Source of the DNA: DASWIV01 sp036397475
GTDB lineage: Bacteria; JAJVIF01; JAPKYR01
DNA: 17,077 nt
NCBI GenBank assembly: GCA_036397475.1
Contig: DASWIV010000231.1
Span: forward strand, 1 to 17,077
Direction: 5' to 3'
Shown: piece after piece, positions 5,520 to 13,674 of the stretch
How positions within the stretch are numbered: position 1 is the first letter of the stretch
Layout: each line of letters starts with the position of its first letter
Made by a program: the position numbers and the translations under genes
Notes under the pieces: generated by a model
What the model was told of the DNA's origin: nothing
The model's database searches: none
What the model saw: the letters and a program-made list of their open reading frames with translations, nothing else

Positions 5520-6548
5520 TCACTCCTCCTCCTCATCCACCTCATCGTCATCCTGAACTACAGCTCCTGCCGGGATCATTATCAAAATCAGAAGTACGAT
5601 CAAACCGATCGGGATATAGTTGAACATCCGCTGTTTAAGCAGGATTTGGCTGGTAGCGCTCCCCGACGGCTGAATCCAGACTATCTTTTCCGTGCCGAGA
5701 ATTCGCGCCTGCGAGAGATAGGAATATTTCCGGAACGGATCCTCGGGACGCTTAGCATAAATATCATAATAAAGAAGAAAAATGTTTGCGTACAGAAGTG
5801 TCGGATCGATGTAATATGAATCTATTGTTGGAAGAGTATGCACATCCCCGTATTCCGCGACTATCTCCCCAGCCCTTCCAAGCGGCACCCAACCGGTCTG
5901 TGAAAAATTAACGGTGTTATTGGTTACGAGGTCCTGGATTTCCCGCGCTGACATCGGAGCCATATTTTCCGCAGCATGAAACCAGCAGTTAAATGTCGGA
6001 TCGCTCACGAACCATTTTCCTTTTTCTGGTGAGTACACTTCCACCGTTACATGCGTATCGAGAGGGCCGTCATTCCAGTGTTCGACATCCCACCTGTCGC
6101 GGATCAGCTGCACGATCCGGGCCCTGTACCCGTGCGATACCAGTGCCGCGCAATAAAGGGTCGCCAGCGATCCACAGGCTCCACCGTTCCCGGCTTCGTA
6201 AGCGTCGAGAATATCGGATGCATCGTTGTTATGCGGATACATTGAAATTTCCGGACACGATTCACGAGTCCACTGCCTTAATGCTGCAATGCGGTTGAAT
6301 TCGCCCTCGACATTCGAAAGCACGTGAGCGTCGGCAACAGCCTGGACAAGATATTGTTTATCGTCGACAGGAAGCCTGGTTGGTGGATCCTGCGTGTCGG
6401 CCCTGTACCATTTCGCAGGGGTATCTGTTTCGACCCACGCGAGAAGGCCACCCGGCGCGGTCTCCTTGATCCAGTACCCCAGATATCCTTCAGCCGCCAG
6501 GGCAACAAGAAAAAGGAACCATAGAAATTTTTTGTATGGCGTCACCAT
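5520..6548 (-). CDS. Membrane-anchored transglutaminase-like protein
   Basis: A 342-residue protein with a papain-like transglutaminase core. The likely catalytic residues are Cys125 (GGACGSLATLYC), His166 (DTHVTVEVY) and Asp183 (WFVSDPTFN), in the order and spacing of the Transglut_core family. Members act as peptidases or amidases, or as transamidases; the substrate here is unknown. A basic N-terminus with a membrane segment at 8-24 and a second segment at 312-330 place the catalytic domain outside the cytoplasm. The very acidic tail QDDDEVDEEEE would be cytoplasmic. The gene starts 16 nt after the glycosyltransferase stop, without a visible ribosome binding site, and probably shares its transcript. 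It converges on the tandem membrane-protein genes with one base between stops and no terminator. Confidence 0.8.
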   Translation of the reverse strand: MVTPYKKFLWFLFLVALAAEGYLGYWIKETAPGGLLAWVETDTPAKWYRADTQDPPTRLPVDDKQYLVQAVADAHVLSNVEGEFNRIAALRQWTRESCPEISMYPHNNDASDILDAYEAGNGGACGSLATLYCAALVSHGYRARIVQLIRDRWDVEHWNDGPLDTHVTVEVYSPEKGKWFVSDPTFNCWFHAAENMAPMSAREIQDLVTNNTVNFSQTGWVPLGRAGEIVAEYGDVHTLPTIDSYYIDPTLLYANIFLLYYDIYAKRPEDPFRKYSYLSQARILGTEKIVWIQPSGSATSQILLKQRMFNYIPIGLIVLLILIMIPAGAVVQDDDEVDEEEE

Positions 6549-6564
6549 CCGGGGAGTAAGGATA

Positions 6565-8217
6565 TCATTTTAATGAATCCCGGGCATTCAGGGCTGCGAG
6601 GATTTTGCCTGCATGCGCTTCCCATGTGTGTCTGGATATCGCTTCCTTGCGGGCTGCGTCGCCAAGCTGCTGGGCGAACAGGCGGTCCTTGTACATTCGT
6701 TCAATAGCAGAACTCAGGGCGTACGCATCTCCCGGTTTAACCAGCAATGCGGTTTTGTGGTGCTCAAGGACTTCTCCCAGTTGATCGAGATTTGAGGCGA
6801 TAATCCCTTTCCCGAGCGCCATATATTCAAATAATTTTGTCGGGCTTCCGAAAAATGGAGTTCCGTCCGGATTCGGAACGTGAGGACTGAGAAAAAAGTC
6901 TGAACACATAAGATACCTGGGCGCTTCATCCTGGGGGATCAGCCCGGTAAAAATAACCCTCTTGATGTCGGCGGTTTTCTCGACGGTCGATTTGACCTGG
7001 TCAAAGAGCGGTCCGCTGCCGATGAGAAGAAAATACAGGCTCTGGCACTCATCCAGTGCTGACGGGATCGCTTCAGCGAGAACTTCCACACCATGCCACG
7101 GGCTGAATGTACCGATAAATCCGGCGACCGTGGCTTTGTCGGGGATGTTCAAACTCTGCCGCAATCGCATGATTTCGTCGGCATTGTATGTGTCGGGGTT
7201 GAAGCGGTCCGGATCGACTGAATTGGGATTGACCAGGATTTTATCCGCACTGATCCCACGTGTAACCAGCTCATCCTTCAGGGGATTCGATACTACGGTA
7301 ATCAGTTTCGCGGCATATAGAAGCAATGATTCGATTTTTTCCGAGATCTCAGTGTACGCCAGCCCGCGTCCCCAGTGCTTTTCAATCCAGACCTCGCTTC
7401 CGTTGTATTCAAGTACAAGCGGAACCCCGAGCGTCCCGGCGAAAATTACCGGCGCATAGCAGTTCAAGGCATAGCGGGCATAAATCATACCGGGAGATTT
7501 TTTACGCAGTTCAGGAAGTCCTTTAGTTATAAGTGTGTCGTTGTATGAAATGAGTTCAAGCTCGCGGTCGTTGCGGAAAAATCCGTCGGAAGGCACCGTG
7601 ATGCATTCAACTTCTTCAGGAATAAGCGGAGGGACATCCCACGAAACAATGTTCACGCCGATGCCATTCTTCCTGAATCCGTCTACAACTCCTGCCACAT
7701 GGCCGATGCTTCCACCTGCCTTCACTTCGAACCACAGGTCGGTTCGGAGATAACCGATGGAATTTATTCTACCTGCGGGGATAGCGGAAATTTTTACGGC
7801 ATCAGATATTTTTTCATCGACCAGTTTTTCAACACGGTTCCTGAGCTTCCCTCCCCTGATTTTCTGCGACACTGACATCGGAATCTCGGAAAATAACAGT
7901 CCGCCCAATGACAGAGGGGATGTATTCCCATCCACATCCACAACAATTCGTTTCGCGGCGGGAACCATGCATGCCAGCCCATAGATGCCTGTACGCTGCG
8001 TCTGGCGCTGCCAGTCGAGTGTGTGGACGCACAGGATTTCCCCGCCATTCTGCCTGTGAAAATTGATGAGGTACTGCAGGCCTTCCCTCGCGCCCCGCTC
8101 CCGTACTTCTTTTCCGGGGATAAAAACGCACTCATCGACCCCAAGCACATCGCACAGCATATCGGAGTCGGTATCAGAAACTGGCACCAGGTTGAGAATG
8201 GTCGCACGGGATGTCAT
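6565..8217 (-). CDS. GT4-type glycosyltransferase with N-terminal extension
   Basis: A 550-residue protein whose residues about 155-545 form a GT-B fold glycosyltransferase, which transfers sugar from a nucleotide sugar to an acceptor. Seen are the glycine-rich loop KAGGSIGHVAGVVDGF (166-181), NPNSVDPDRFN, FIGTFSPWHGVEVLAEA (367-383), LLIGSGP and SPTKLFEYMALGKGIIASN. The second Glu of the EX7E motif is E464; the first position holds Phe456, as in other members with this SPTKLFEY form. Residues 1-150 are an extra domain that I cannot assign (ILCVHTLDWQRQTQRTGIYG, IVVDVDGN). Envelope polysaccharide or glycolipid synthesis is the likely setting. There is no Shine-Dalgarno sequence; a -10 hexamer lies 8 nt before the ATG. 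yebC is upstream and the transglutaminase gene downstream. Confidence 0.85.
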   Translation of the reverse strand: MTSRATILNLVPVSDTDSDMLCDVLGVDECVFIPGKEVRERGAREGLQYLINFHRQNGGEILCVHTLDWQRQTQRTGIYGLACMVPAAKRIVVDVDGNTSPLSLGGLLFSEIPMSVSQKIRGGKLRNRVEKLVDEKISDAVKISAIPAGRINSIGYLRTDLWFEVKAGGSIGHVAGVVDGFRKNGIGVNIVSWDVPPLIPEEVECITVPSDGFFRNDRELELISYNDTLITKGLPELRKKSPGMIYARYALNCYAPVIFAGTLGVPLVLEYNGSEVWIEKHWGRGLAYTEISEKIESLLLYAAKLITVVSNPLKDELVTRGISADKILVNPNSVDPDRFNPDTYNADEIMRLRQSLNIPDKATVAGFIGTFSPWHGVEVLAEAIPSALDECQSLYFLLIGSGPLFDQVKSTVEKTADIKRVIFTGLIPQDEAPRYLMCSDFFLSPHVPNPDGTPFFGSPTKLFEYMALGKGIIASNLDQLGEVLEHHKTALLVKPGDAYALSSAIERMYKDRLFAQQLGDAARKEAISRHTWEAHAGKILAALNARDSLK

Positions 8218-8225
8218 GTAGGGGG

Positions 8226-8253
8226 AGTATACAAGAAAGATGGATTACCGCAA
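8226..8253 (-). promoter_or_regulatory. Possible promoter giving a leaderless glycosyltransferase mRNA
   Basis: On the minus strand TTGCGG (3 of 6), a 16-nt spacer and TATACT (5 of 6, 8231-8226) are followed by only 8 nt before the ATG at 8217. Transcription would then begin at or next to the A of the start codon. The lack of any Shine-Dalgarno sequence fits. The weak -35 keeps confidence low. Confidence 0.35.
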
Positions 8254-8293
8254 GAGCAGGATTGTTATCCGCAAAGTAAGAGAGGCAGCATCT

Positions 8294-9043
8294 CTACTCA
8301 TACGCATCCATCTCGTCTTCGTCTATATCGAAATTAGACCAGACGTTCTGGACATCTTCATTGTCTTCAAGCATTTCCAGCATTTTCAGCATATTCTGGG
8401 CATCGCCGCCGGTGATCTTTACCGTATTGGACGGCACCATTGTCAATTCGCTGTTCTCGAGATTCAGGCCTGTTTCCTCAAGTGAGGTTTTTACATCATT
8501 GAAAGCCGTGTACTCGGTGTAAATATCCCACATGTCTCCGCCGTCCTCGACATCTTCCGCCCCGGCATTGAGCGCAGCCTCAAAAATTTCATCTTCACTG
8601 ATTCCGTCCTTTGAAACCTGGATCAGTCCTCTCTTGGCGAACAAATAAGAGACTGTACCGCTTCCACCGAGTTTACCTTCATGCTTCGTAAAAATATGCC
8701 GTACATCGGCGGCGGTCCGATTTTTATTATCGGTAAGAGCGTCGACAAAGACCGCGACCCCTCCCGGACCATAACCCTCGTAATTGATCTGCTCAAAAGC
8801 GGCAGCGTCGGAATCGGCGCCGGTCGCCCTCTTGATAGCCCGGTCAATATTGTCGTTGGGCATGTTGTTCTGCTTCGCCTTGTCGATAATAGTCTTCAGG
8901 CGTGCGTTGGTATCTGGATCGGCACCGCCTTCCTTGGCCGCGACCATTATCTCCTTCGCGAATTTTGAAAATAATTTGCCGCGCCTGGAGTCGGCCGCGC
9001 CTTTTTTACGCTTGATTGTGCTCCACTTGCTGTGGCCTGACAT
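8294..9043 (-). CDS. yebC: YebC/TACO1 family protein
   Basis: A complete 249-residue YebC protein. It opens with the family signature MSGHSKWSTIKRKKGAADSR and contains NMPNDNIDRAIKRATG, YEGYGPGGVAVFVDALTDN and GGSGTVSYLF in the expected order. The C-terminal part is acidic. The family was long annotated as a DNA-binding transcriptional regulator; members including the mitochondrial TACO1 help translation, and YebC-type proteins relieve ribosome stalling at proline stretches. In many genomes yebC precedes ruvC-ruvA-ruvB; here a glycosyltransferase follows after 76 bp. A GGTG lies 7 nt before the ATG and a perfect TATAAT lies about 40 nt upstream. Length and start are typical. Confidence 0.95.
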   Translation of the reverse strand: MSGHSKWSTIKRKKGAADSRRGKLFSKFAKEIMVAAKEGGADPDTNARLKTIIDKAKQNNMPNDNIDRAIKRATGADSDAAAFEQINYEGYGPGGVAVFVDALTDNKNRTAADVRHIFTKHEGKLGGSGTVSYLFAKRGLIQVSKDGISEDEIFEAALNAGAEDVEDGGDMWDIYTEYTAFNDVKTSLEETGLNLENSELTMVPSNTVKITGGDAQNMLKMLEMLEDNEDVQNVWSNFDIDEDEMDAYE

Positions 9044-9082
9044 AATAATTCACCATTCCGAAAACAGTAATATCCGACATCG

Positions 9083-9088
9083 ATTATA
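9083..9088 (-). promoter_or_regulatory. Possible -10 element for yebC
   Basis: The minus strand reads TATAAT, a perfect -10, about 40 nt before the yebC start codon. No convincing -35 hexamer stands at 16-18 nt, so the promoter would be weak or activator-dependent. Confidence 0.4.
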
Positions 9089-9147
9089 GCGAAAACGAGG
9101 GCGGTAAGGTAGTGGGAAACTGCGGATTTACCTTGCGCGCCAGCATT

Positions 9148-9177
9148 TTGAGATGTATCCTCACAAGCGCTTAAAAT
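9148..9177 (+). promoter_or_regulatory. Probable promoter of the 564-residue secreted protein gene
   Basis: TTGAGA (9148-9153, 5 of 6) and TAAAAT (9172-9177, 5 of 6) are separated by 18 nt. Transcription would start near 9184, giving a short leader with GGTGA (9188-9192) 7 nt before the ATG at 9200. It is back to back with the yebC promoter in a 156-bp intergenic region. Confidence 0.5.
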
Positions 9178-9199
9178 CTGATATTCCGGTGAAAATGAA

Positions 9200-10894
9200 A
9201 TGATTCGACCGCTCAAAACACTAATTCTGGGAGCTGCGATTACCCTTTTCTGGGCGATTCCCTCCTATGCGACGGACGAGGCCAGGCTCGGTGAGTTTAC
9301 TGTCCTGATGGACACCATGATATCGAATATCAGCGAGATCGAGCAGGCATTCAATCCTGTACTTTCCGGCTCTATCGCAAGAACCCGCAGGCTCGAGCTA
9401 TATACGGACATGCATCCCGAAATTCAGAATATAAACACCAATGTCCAGAACACGGTCGGCGACAACGGTGAACGGTTGAGGGAACTTGCTGCAATTGCCC
9501 TCACGGGGGATCAGACCGGCGACAATTTTCAGTCGATCCTGTCTGAATTGTGGATCAGATACATTGTGTACCAGTGTGAGAATCGCGGGATAACGGCCGA
9601 TGAGGTTGCTGCGTATGTCAGGCGGGAAGCATCGACCTTTGTAGCTAACAGGGGTAATTTTTATCATCCGAATTTCGATGAAGGAACACTCACGTCGGAG
9701 GAAATAGTAAAAATTTATTTTACCGGCTTTGGCCTGGTAGTTTTACTTCAAATGGAAGGAGGAGAGGACACGGCTATCGGGATATATGACGAATCGACAG
9801 AGTTAAGGCCGTTTTACGCGAAGCAGCTTCTGTTCAGGGGTGCTGACCTCGACGTTAAAGGGCTTCCGTTACTTGAAGCTGTGATTTTCGACGATGTGGT
9901 ATCTCCACCCGCGCGTGAAGGATTTTTTTCGGTACTCGCCGGGAAGATGATAGGACCGTCCGGACAATTCGGCGAATGGCCCGAATTTTCGGACGAATGG
10001 AAAACGACAATAGCAGGCTGGACTTACGATCACATAACCATAAACGAGAGGCTTCTCGCCCGACTTGACCTTCCGCTTTATGGAGTCGACTTTGAAAATG
10101 AAAGCATGGGGCCGGAAGCTCTCATGGGGCTTCTTGGCGGAACGGCGGAGGATAAGATTGAAAACCTGCTTACCGCCGACACGATCATAGAGAAAGTCGC
10201 AGGACTTGAAGCGCTGCGCTGGTTCAAAATCGATGAATATCCCGATGAGGCCGCCAACCTGTTCGCCGTCGCGGAACCACTTATGGGCGAGACCGATTTC
10301 GCACTCGCCATGCTGGCGCTTAATGTCTACGAAGCTGATGTATTTTATACAGGCGAGCCTTATGACGCGGTCCGGCGGAACCGGATTCGCCAGAATATGA
10401 CATATCTCACCTCTCTTATAAATCTGGCGTATAACCAGCCGGACATCGACTACGTAAGCACCACAGCATGGCTCGACATTTTTGCGGAAGGGTCGCTCAA
10501 GGATGGGCTTCTGGGTATCACGCCAATGGTCGCCCGGGTCATAAATGCCGACTGGGCTGAAAAGCAGGAAGGAGCGGAAGTGTATCTTCCCGAGGCAGAT
10601 ATAAAAGTGCTTACCTATTTTATCTCCAATGACCCCGGTTTGTTTGTACAGACATCGGAAGCCGTCCTTGGATTTTTAAACGACGAGCTGAGTGATGAAT
10701 CGGCGACCGGGGTGAATCCGTTCCGGGTTTGGGTCTATGTAGATTATGTTTCTGAGGCTAAGGACGCAGGATTATGGCTGAATGATGGCTGGATCAGCTC
10801 ATTGGTGAGGTTGAGGTCGTGGATTGAAGATCAGCAGCTATTGATCAGGGGAGATGACCTGAAGGCTGAGCTGGACAGGCTGGTTAGGAATTGA
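9200..10894 (+). CDS. Secreted protein of unknown function, 564 residues
   Basis: The N-terminus is a typical Sec signal peptide: basic start MIRPLK, hydrophobic core LILGAAITLFWAIP, and cleavage expected after Ser-Tyr-Ala24. The 540-residue mature part is rich in Glu, Asp, Leu and Ala, has very few Cys and appears mostly alpha-helical throughout. No second membrane segment is seen, so it is probably periplasmic or released. I recognise no domain and no catalytic motif. It is transcribed divergently from yebC and ends 48 bp from the convergent secA end, with no clear terminator between. The ATG at 9200 is preferred to an out-of-frame ATG at 9195 because it has GGTGA at 7 nt and gives the signal peptide. 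Confidence 0.8.
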   Translation: MIRPLKTLILGAAITLFWAIPSYATDEARLGEFTVLMDTMISNISEIEQAFNPVLSGSIARTRRLELYTDMHPEIQNINTNVQNTVGDNGERLRELAAIALTGDQTGDNFQSILSELWIRYIVYQCENRGITADEVAAYVRREASTFVANRGNFYHPNFDEGTLTSEEIVKIYFTGFGLVVLLQMEGGEDTAIGIYDESTELRPFYAKQLLFRGADLDVKGLPLLEAVIFDDVVSPPAREGFFSVLAGKMIGPSGQFGEWPEFSDEWKTTIAGWTYDHITINERLLARLDLPLYGVDFENESMGPEALMGLLGGTAEDKIENLLTADTIIEKVAGLEALRWFKIDEYPDEAANLFAVAEPLMGETDFALAMLALNVYEADVFYTGEPYDAVRRNRIRQNMTYLTSLINLAYNQPDIDYVSTTAWLDIFAEGSLKDGLLGITPMVARVINADWAEKQEGAEVYLPEADIKVLTYFISNDPGLFVQTSEAVLGFLNDELSDESATGVNPFRVWVYVDYVSEAKDAGLWLNDGWISSLVRLRSWIEDQQLLIRGDDLKAELDRLVRN

Positions 10895-10942
10895 GATCGG
10901 GATAATTGAAATTTCTTCATCTAACTTGTCTATAGCATTCCC

Positions 10943-13489
10943 CTACGCCCGTTTTCCGTGGCAATGTTTGTACTTCTTCCCGCTGCCGCACGGACAAGGG
11001 TCGTTTCTCCCTACTTTCTCACTCTTAACAACCGGCTGTCGCTGTTTCGTCTTGCCGTCATAAGACGCTGCCATGGCGGTGTCATAGATGCTCTTTTCCT
11101 TTTTAACCAGCTGCGCAGCGAAAACGAAACGCAGGCTGTGTTCCTTGAACCGCCTGAGCATCGCTTCGAACAGCAGATGCGATTCCTTGGTGTAGACAAC
11201 GAGCGGGTCCTTCTGCGCGTAACTCTGCATCCCGACTCCATCGCGGAGTTCATCCAGTCCCCTTAAATGATCGACCCAGTGACGGTCTATTAAATTCAGG
11301 ACCACGTAGCGCTCGAGGTCGCGCATGTTCATTCCGGCTTCGACGATCATTTTTTCCTTCATGTTATACAGCTTGAGGCCTTCGGTGGCGAATAATTCGT
11401 TCAGGTCCTCACCTGATTTATCCTGGATCTCGAGGAGCTTAATTCGGTCGCCGACTGGTATGACTGTCCGCATCTTGGTGAGAAGCCCCTCGTAATCCCA
11501 GTCGTTGGGCTTGAGTTCCGGATTACAAAATTCCGCCACTGCCGCCGCGACGACTTCCTCAATATATCTAAGGAGTTTATCCTTGATGTCCTCACCGTCA
11601 AGAACGGCGTTTCTTTCGCGGTACACGACCGATCTCTGCCGTTCCATGATGTCGTCGTATTTGAGGACGTGCTTCCTGATGTCGAAGTTATGGGCCTCGA
11701 CCTTCTTCTGGGCATTTTCAATCTGCTTACTCACCATACCGGATTCGATCGGAGTATCCTCGTCGAGCCCGAACCTGTCCATCAGGTCCTTGACACGGTC
11801 ACCACCGAAAATCCTCATCAGGTCGTCTTCGAGACTGACATAAAACCTTGAAGAACCCGGATCACCCTGGCGCCCGGATCGTCCACGGAGCTGGTTGTCA
11901 ATGCGCCTGGATTCGTGACGCTCGGTCCCAATTATATGCAGTCCACCAGCCTCTCGTACTCCCTCGCCCAGTTTGATGTCGGTTCCACGACCGGCCATGT
12001 TTGTCGCGATCGTTACAGCCTTCTGCTGCCCGGCGTCTATAATTATTTCTGATTCGCGTTCATGGTTTTTGGCGTTCAATACATTGTGCGGAATTTTAGC
12101 TCTCTTCAGCATCTGTGAGACCATTTCACTGGTTTCAACTGCGGTTGTGCCGACAAGGGTCGGCTGCCCGCGTTCATAGCAATCCTTTATATCTTCCAGT
12201 ACAGCCCGGAATTTTCCATTTTTGGTTTTGTAGACGAAATCGGACATATCGTTTCTGACCATTGGAAGATTGGTCGGTATAACTGAAACGCTCATGCCGT
12301 AGATATTTACAAACTCTTCTTCCTCCGTTTTCGCCGTACCGGTCATTCCCGCGAGCTTTTCGTAGAGGCGGTAGTAATTCTGGATCGTTATCGAAGCCAT
12401 GGTCTGCGTTTCAGCCTGGACATTCACATTTTCCTTGGCCTCGATCGCCTGATGCTGGCCCTCGGAGAAACGGCGTCCGTACATTTTTCTGCCGGTAAAT
12501 TCATCAACAATGATCACCTGTCCATTTTCAACGACATAATCGATATCCTTCTTGAAAATGCCATGGGCTTTCAGGGCGAGCTGGACGTGATGCGAATGCT
12601 GTGCGTTATCCGGGTCGTACAAATCGTCGATACCAAGTGACGATTCGACACGGTCGATCCCTTCCTCGGTCAGGTTTACATTCTTCTCTTTATCGTCAAG
12701 TTCGTAATGGACATCCTTCTTCATTCCCCTGATGACACGGTCATAGAGTTTGTATTCATCTGTCGCCTGCTGCGGCTGGCCTGAAATGATCAAAGGAGTC
12801 CTGGCCTCATCGATCAGGATCGAATCGACCTCGTCGACAACAGCGAAATAATTTTTCCCCTGCACCCGCATCCTGGCGTCCGTGACCATATTGTCGCGGA
12901 GGTAATCGAATCCGAATTCCGAGTTCGTGCCGTGGGTTATATCCGCGGCATAAGCGTCGATCCTTTCATCCCGCTGCTGTCCGTTCTGGAGGTAAGCGAC
13001 CCTCAGCCCCATGAATTCGTAGATCGGACTCATCCACTCGGCGTCGCGTTTCGCAAGGTAATCGTTTACGGTCACGAGATGGCATCCGAAACCGAGGAGG
13101 GAATTCAGGGTCATCGCGAGTGTGGCGACAAGGGTTTTTCCTTCACCGGTTTTCATCTCGGTGATTTTCCCCTCATGCAGGACAATACCACCCATCAGCT
13201 GGACGTCGAAATGGCGCATTCCGGTCGTGCGTACCGACGCTTCCCGTACGCAGGCGAAGACCTCGTTCAGGGCGCTATCGAGCACCTGCTCCCGCTTTTC
13301 GTAATCGTAGCGGACAGGCTCGAGCTTGTCCTTCCATCCCAGAATTTTCTCCTTTATCTGGTCATCGGAAAGTTTGTGGATCGACGGCTCGAGGGCAGTG
13401 ATCTGCTCGGCCCGGGCTTCGAGCTTCCTGACTTCCCGCTCTTCGGTTTTAAATACTTTATCGAAGAATCTTTTAAGGTCGCTGGACAT
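10943..13489 (-). CDS. secA: Preprotein translocase ATPase SecA
   Basis: SecA drives Sec-dependent export by ATP hydrolysis at the SecYEG channel. This 848-residue copy has all main parts: Walker A MKTGEGKT (112-119), DEVD (219-222) with SILIDEARTPLIISG, the second nucleotide-binding fold with TIATNMAGRGTDIKLGEG and QLRGRSGRQGDPGSSRFY, the helical scaffold and wing regions, and the C-terminal zinc-binding end NDPCPCGSGKKYKHCHG (Cys-Cys-Cys-His) that in E. coli binds SecB and lipids. It is shorter than E. coli SecA (901) but within family range. I chose the ATG at 13489 (MSSDLKRFFDK) over the open frame up to 13618, because the extension is not SecA-like and GGGGTG lies 7 nt before this ATG. 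A promoter is visible at 13535-13562. Confidence 0.97.
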   Translation of the reverse strand: MSSDLKRFFDKVFKTEEREVRKLEARAEQITALEPSIHKLSDDQIKEKILGWKDKLEPVRYDYEKREQVLDSALNEVFACVREASVRTTGMRHFDVQLMGGIVLHEGKITEMKTGEGKTLVATLAMTLNSLLGFGCHLVTVNDYLAKRDAEWMSPIYEFMGLRVAYLQNGQQRDERIDAYAADITHGTNSEFGFDYLRDNMVTDARMRVQGKNYFAVVDEVDSILIDEARTPLIISGQPQQATDEYKLYDRVIRGMKKDVHYELDDKEKNVNLTEEGIDRVESSLGIDDLYDPDNAQHSHHVQLALKAHGIFKKDIDYVVENGQVIIVDEFTGRKMYGRRFSEGQHQAIEAKENVNVQAETQTMASITIQNYYRLYEKLAGMTGTAKTEEEEFVNIYGMSVSVIPTNLPMVRNDMSDFVYKTKNGKFRAVLEDIKDCYERGQPTLVGTTAVETSEMVSQMLKRAKIPHNVLNAKNHERESEIIIDAGQQKAVTIATNMAGRGTDIKLGEGVREAGGLHIIGTERHESRRIDNQLRGRSGRQGDPGSSRFYVSLEDDLMRIFGGDRVKDLMDRFGLDEDTPIESGMVSKQIENAQKKVEAHNFDIRKHVLKYDDIMERQRSVVYRERNAVLDGEDIKDKLLRYIEEVVAAAVAEFCNPELKPNDWDYEGLLTKMRTVIPVGDRIKLLEIQDKSGEDLNELFATEGLKLYNMKEKMIVEAGMNMRDLERYVVLNLIDRHWVDHLRGLDELRDGVGMQSYAQKDPLVVYTKESHLLFEAMLRRFKEHSLRFVFAAQLVKKEKSIYDTAMAASYDGKTKQRQPVVKSEKVGRNDPCPCGSGKKYKHCHGKRA

Positions 13490-13534
13490 GCGTTCACACC
13501 CCGTCCCGTGTTTCGGGAAACGGATAATTGTTTT

Positions 13535-13562
13535 ATTATACAGATAAGAGGGGTGGTAGCAA
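13535..13562 (-). promoter_or_regulatory. Probable sigma-70 type promoter of secA
   Basis: On the minus strand TTGCTA (13562-13557, 4 of 6) is followed by a 16-nt spacer and a perfect TATAAT (13540-13535). The leader would be about 40 nt and includes a small hairpin (TCCCG, loop AAACA, CGGGA) just before the GGGGTG ribosome binding site. Confidence 0.6.
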
Positions 13563-13593
13563 GGAGAGGTCGCGTAGCAATGGTATCTACTCT

Positions 13594-13607
13594 CATTGTG
13601 CACAATG
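13594..13607. promoter_or_regulatory. Perfect 14-bp palindrome upstream of the secA promoter
   Basis: CATTGTGCACAATG reads the same on both strands. It lies 32 bp upstream of the secA -35 element, where a dimeric regulator could bind. I do not recognise the site. Confidence 0.3.
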
Positions 13608-13674
13608 GAGCCAAACAATTATTCCAAACTGATTCAGTGTGGGTTCAAGATATCGAAGATGGAGCGCTGGAGGC

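Noticed and set aside
10895..10942. Terminator between the secreted-protein gene and secA
   Set aside because: I see no convincing stem with a T-run in either direction in these 48 bp.
13490..13618. Longer SecA with 43 extra N-terminal residues
   Set aside because: The extension overlaps the promoter at 13535-13562, is rich in His/Tyr/Cys and unlike SecA; the ATG at 13489 has a proper ribosome binding site and the normal N-terminus.
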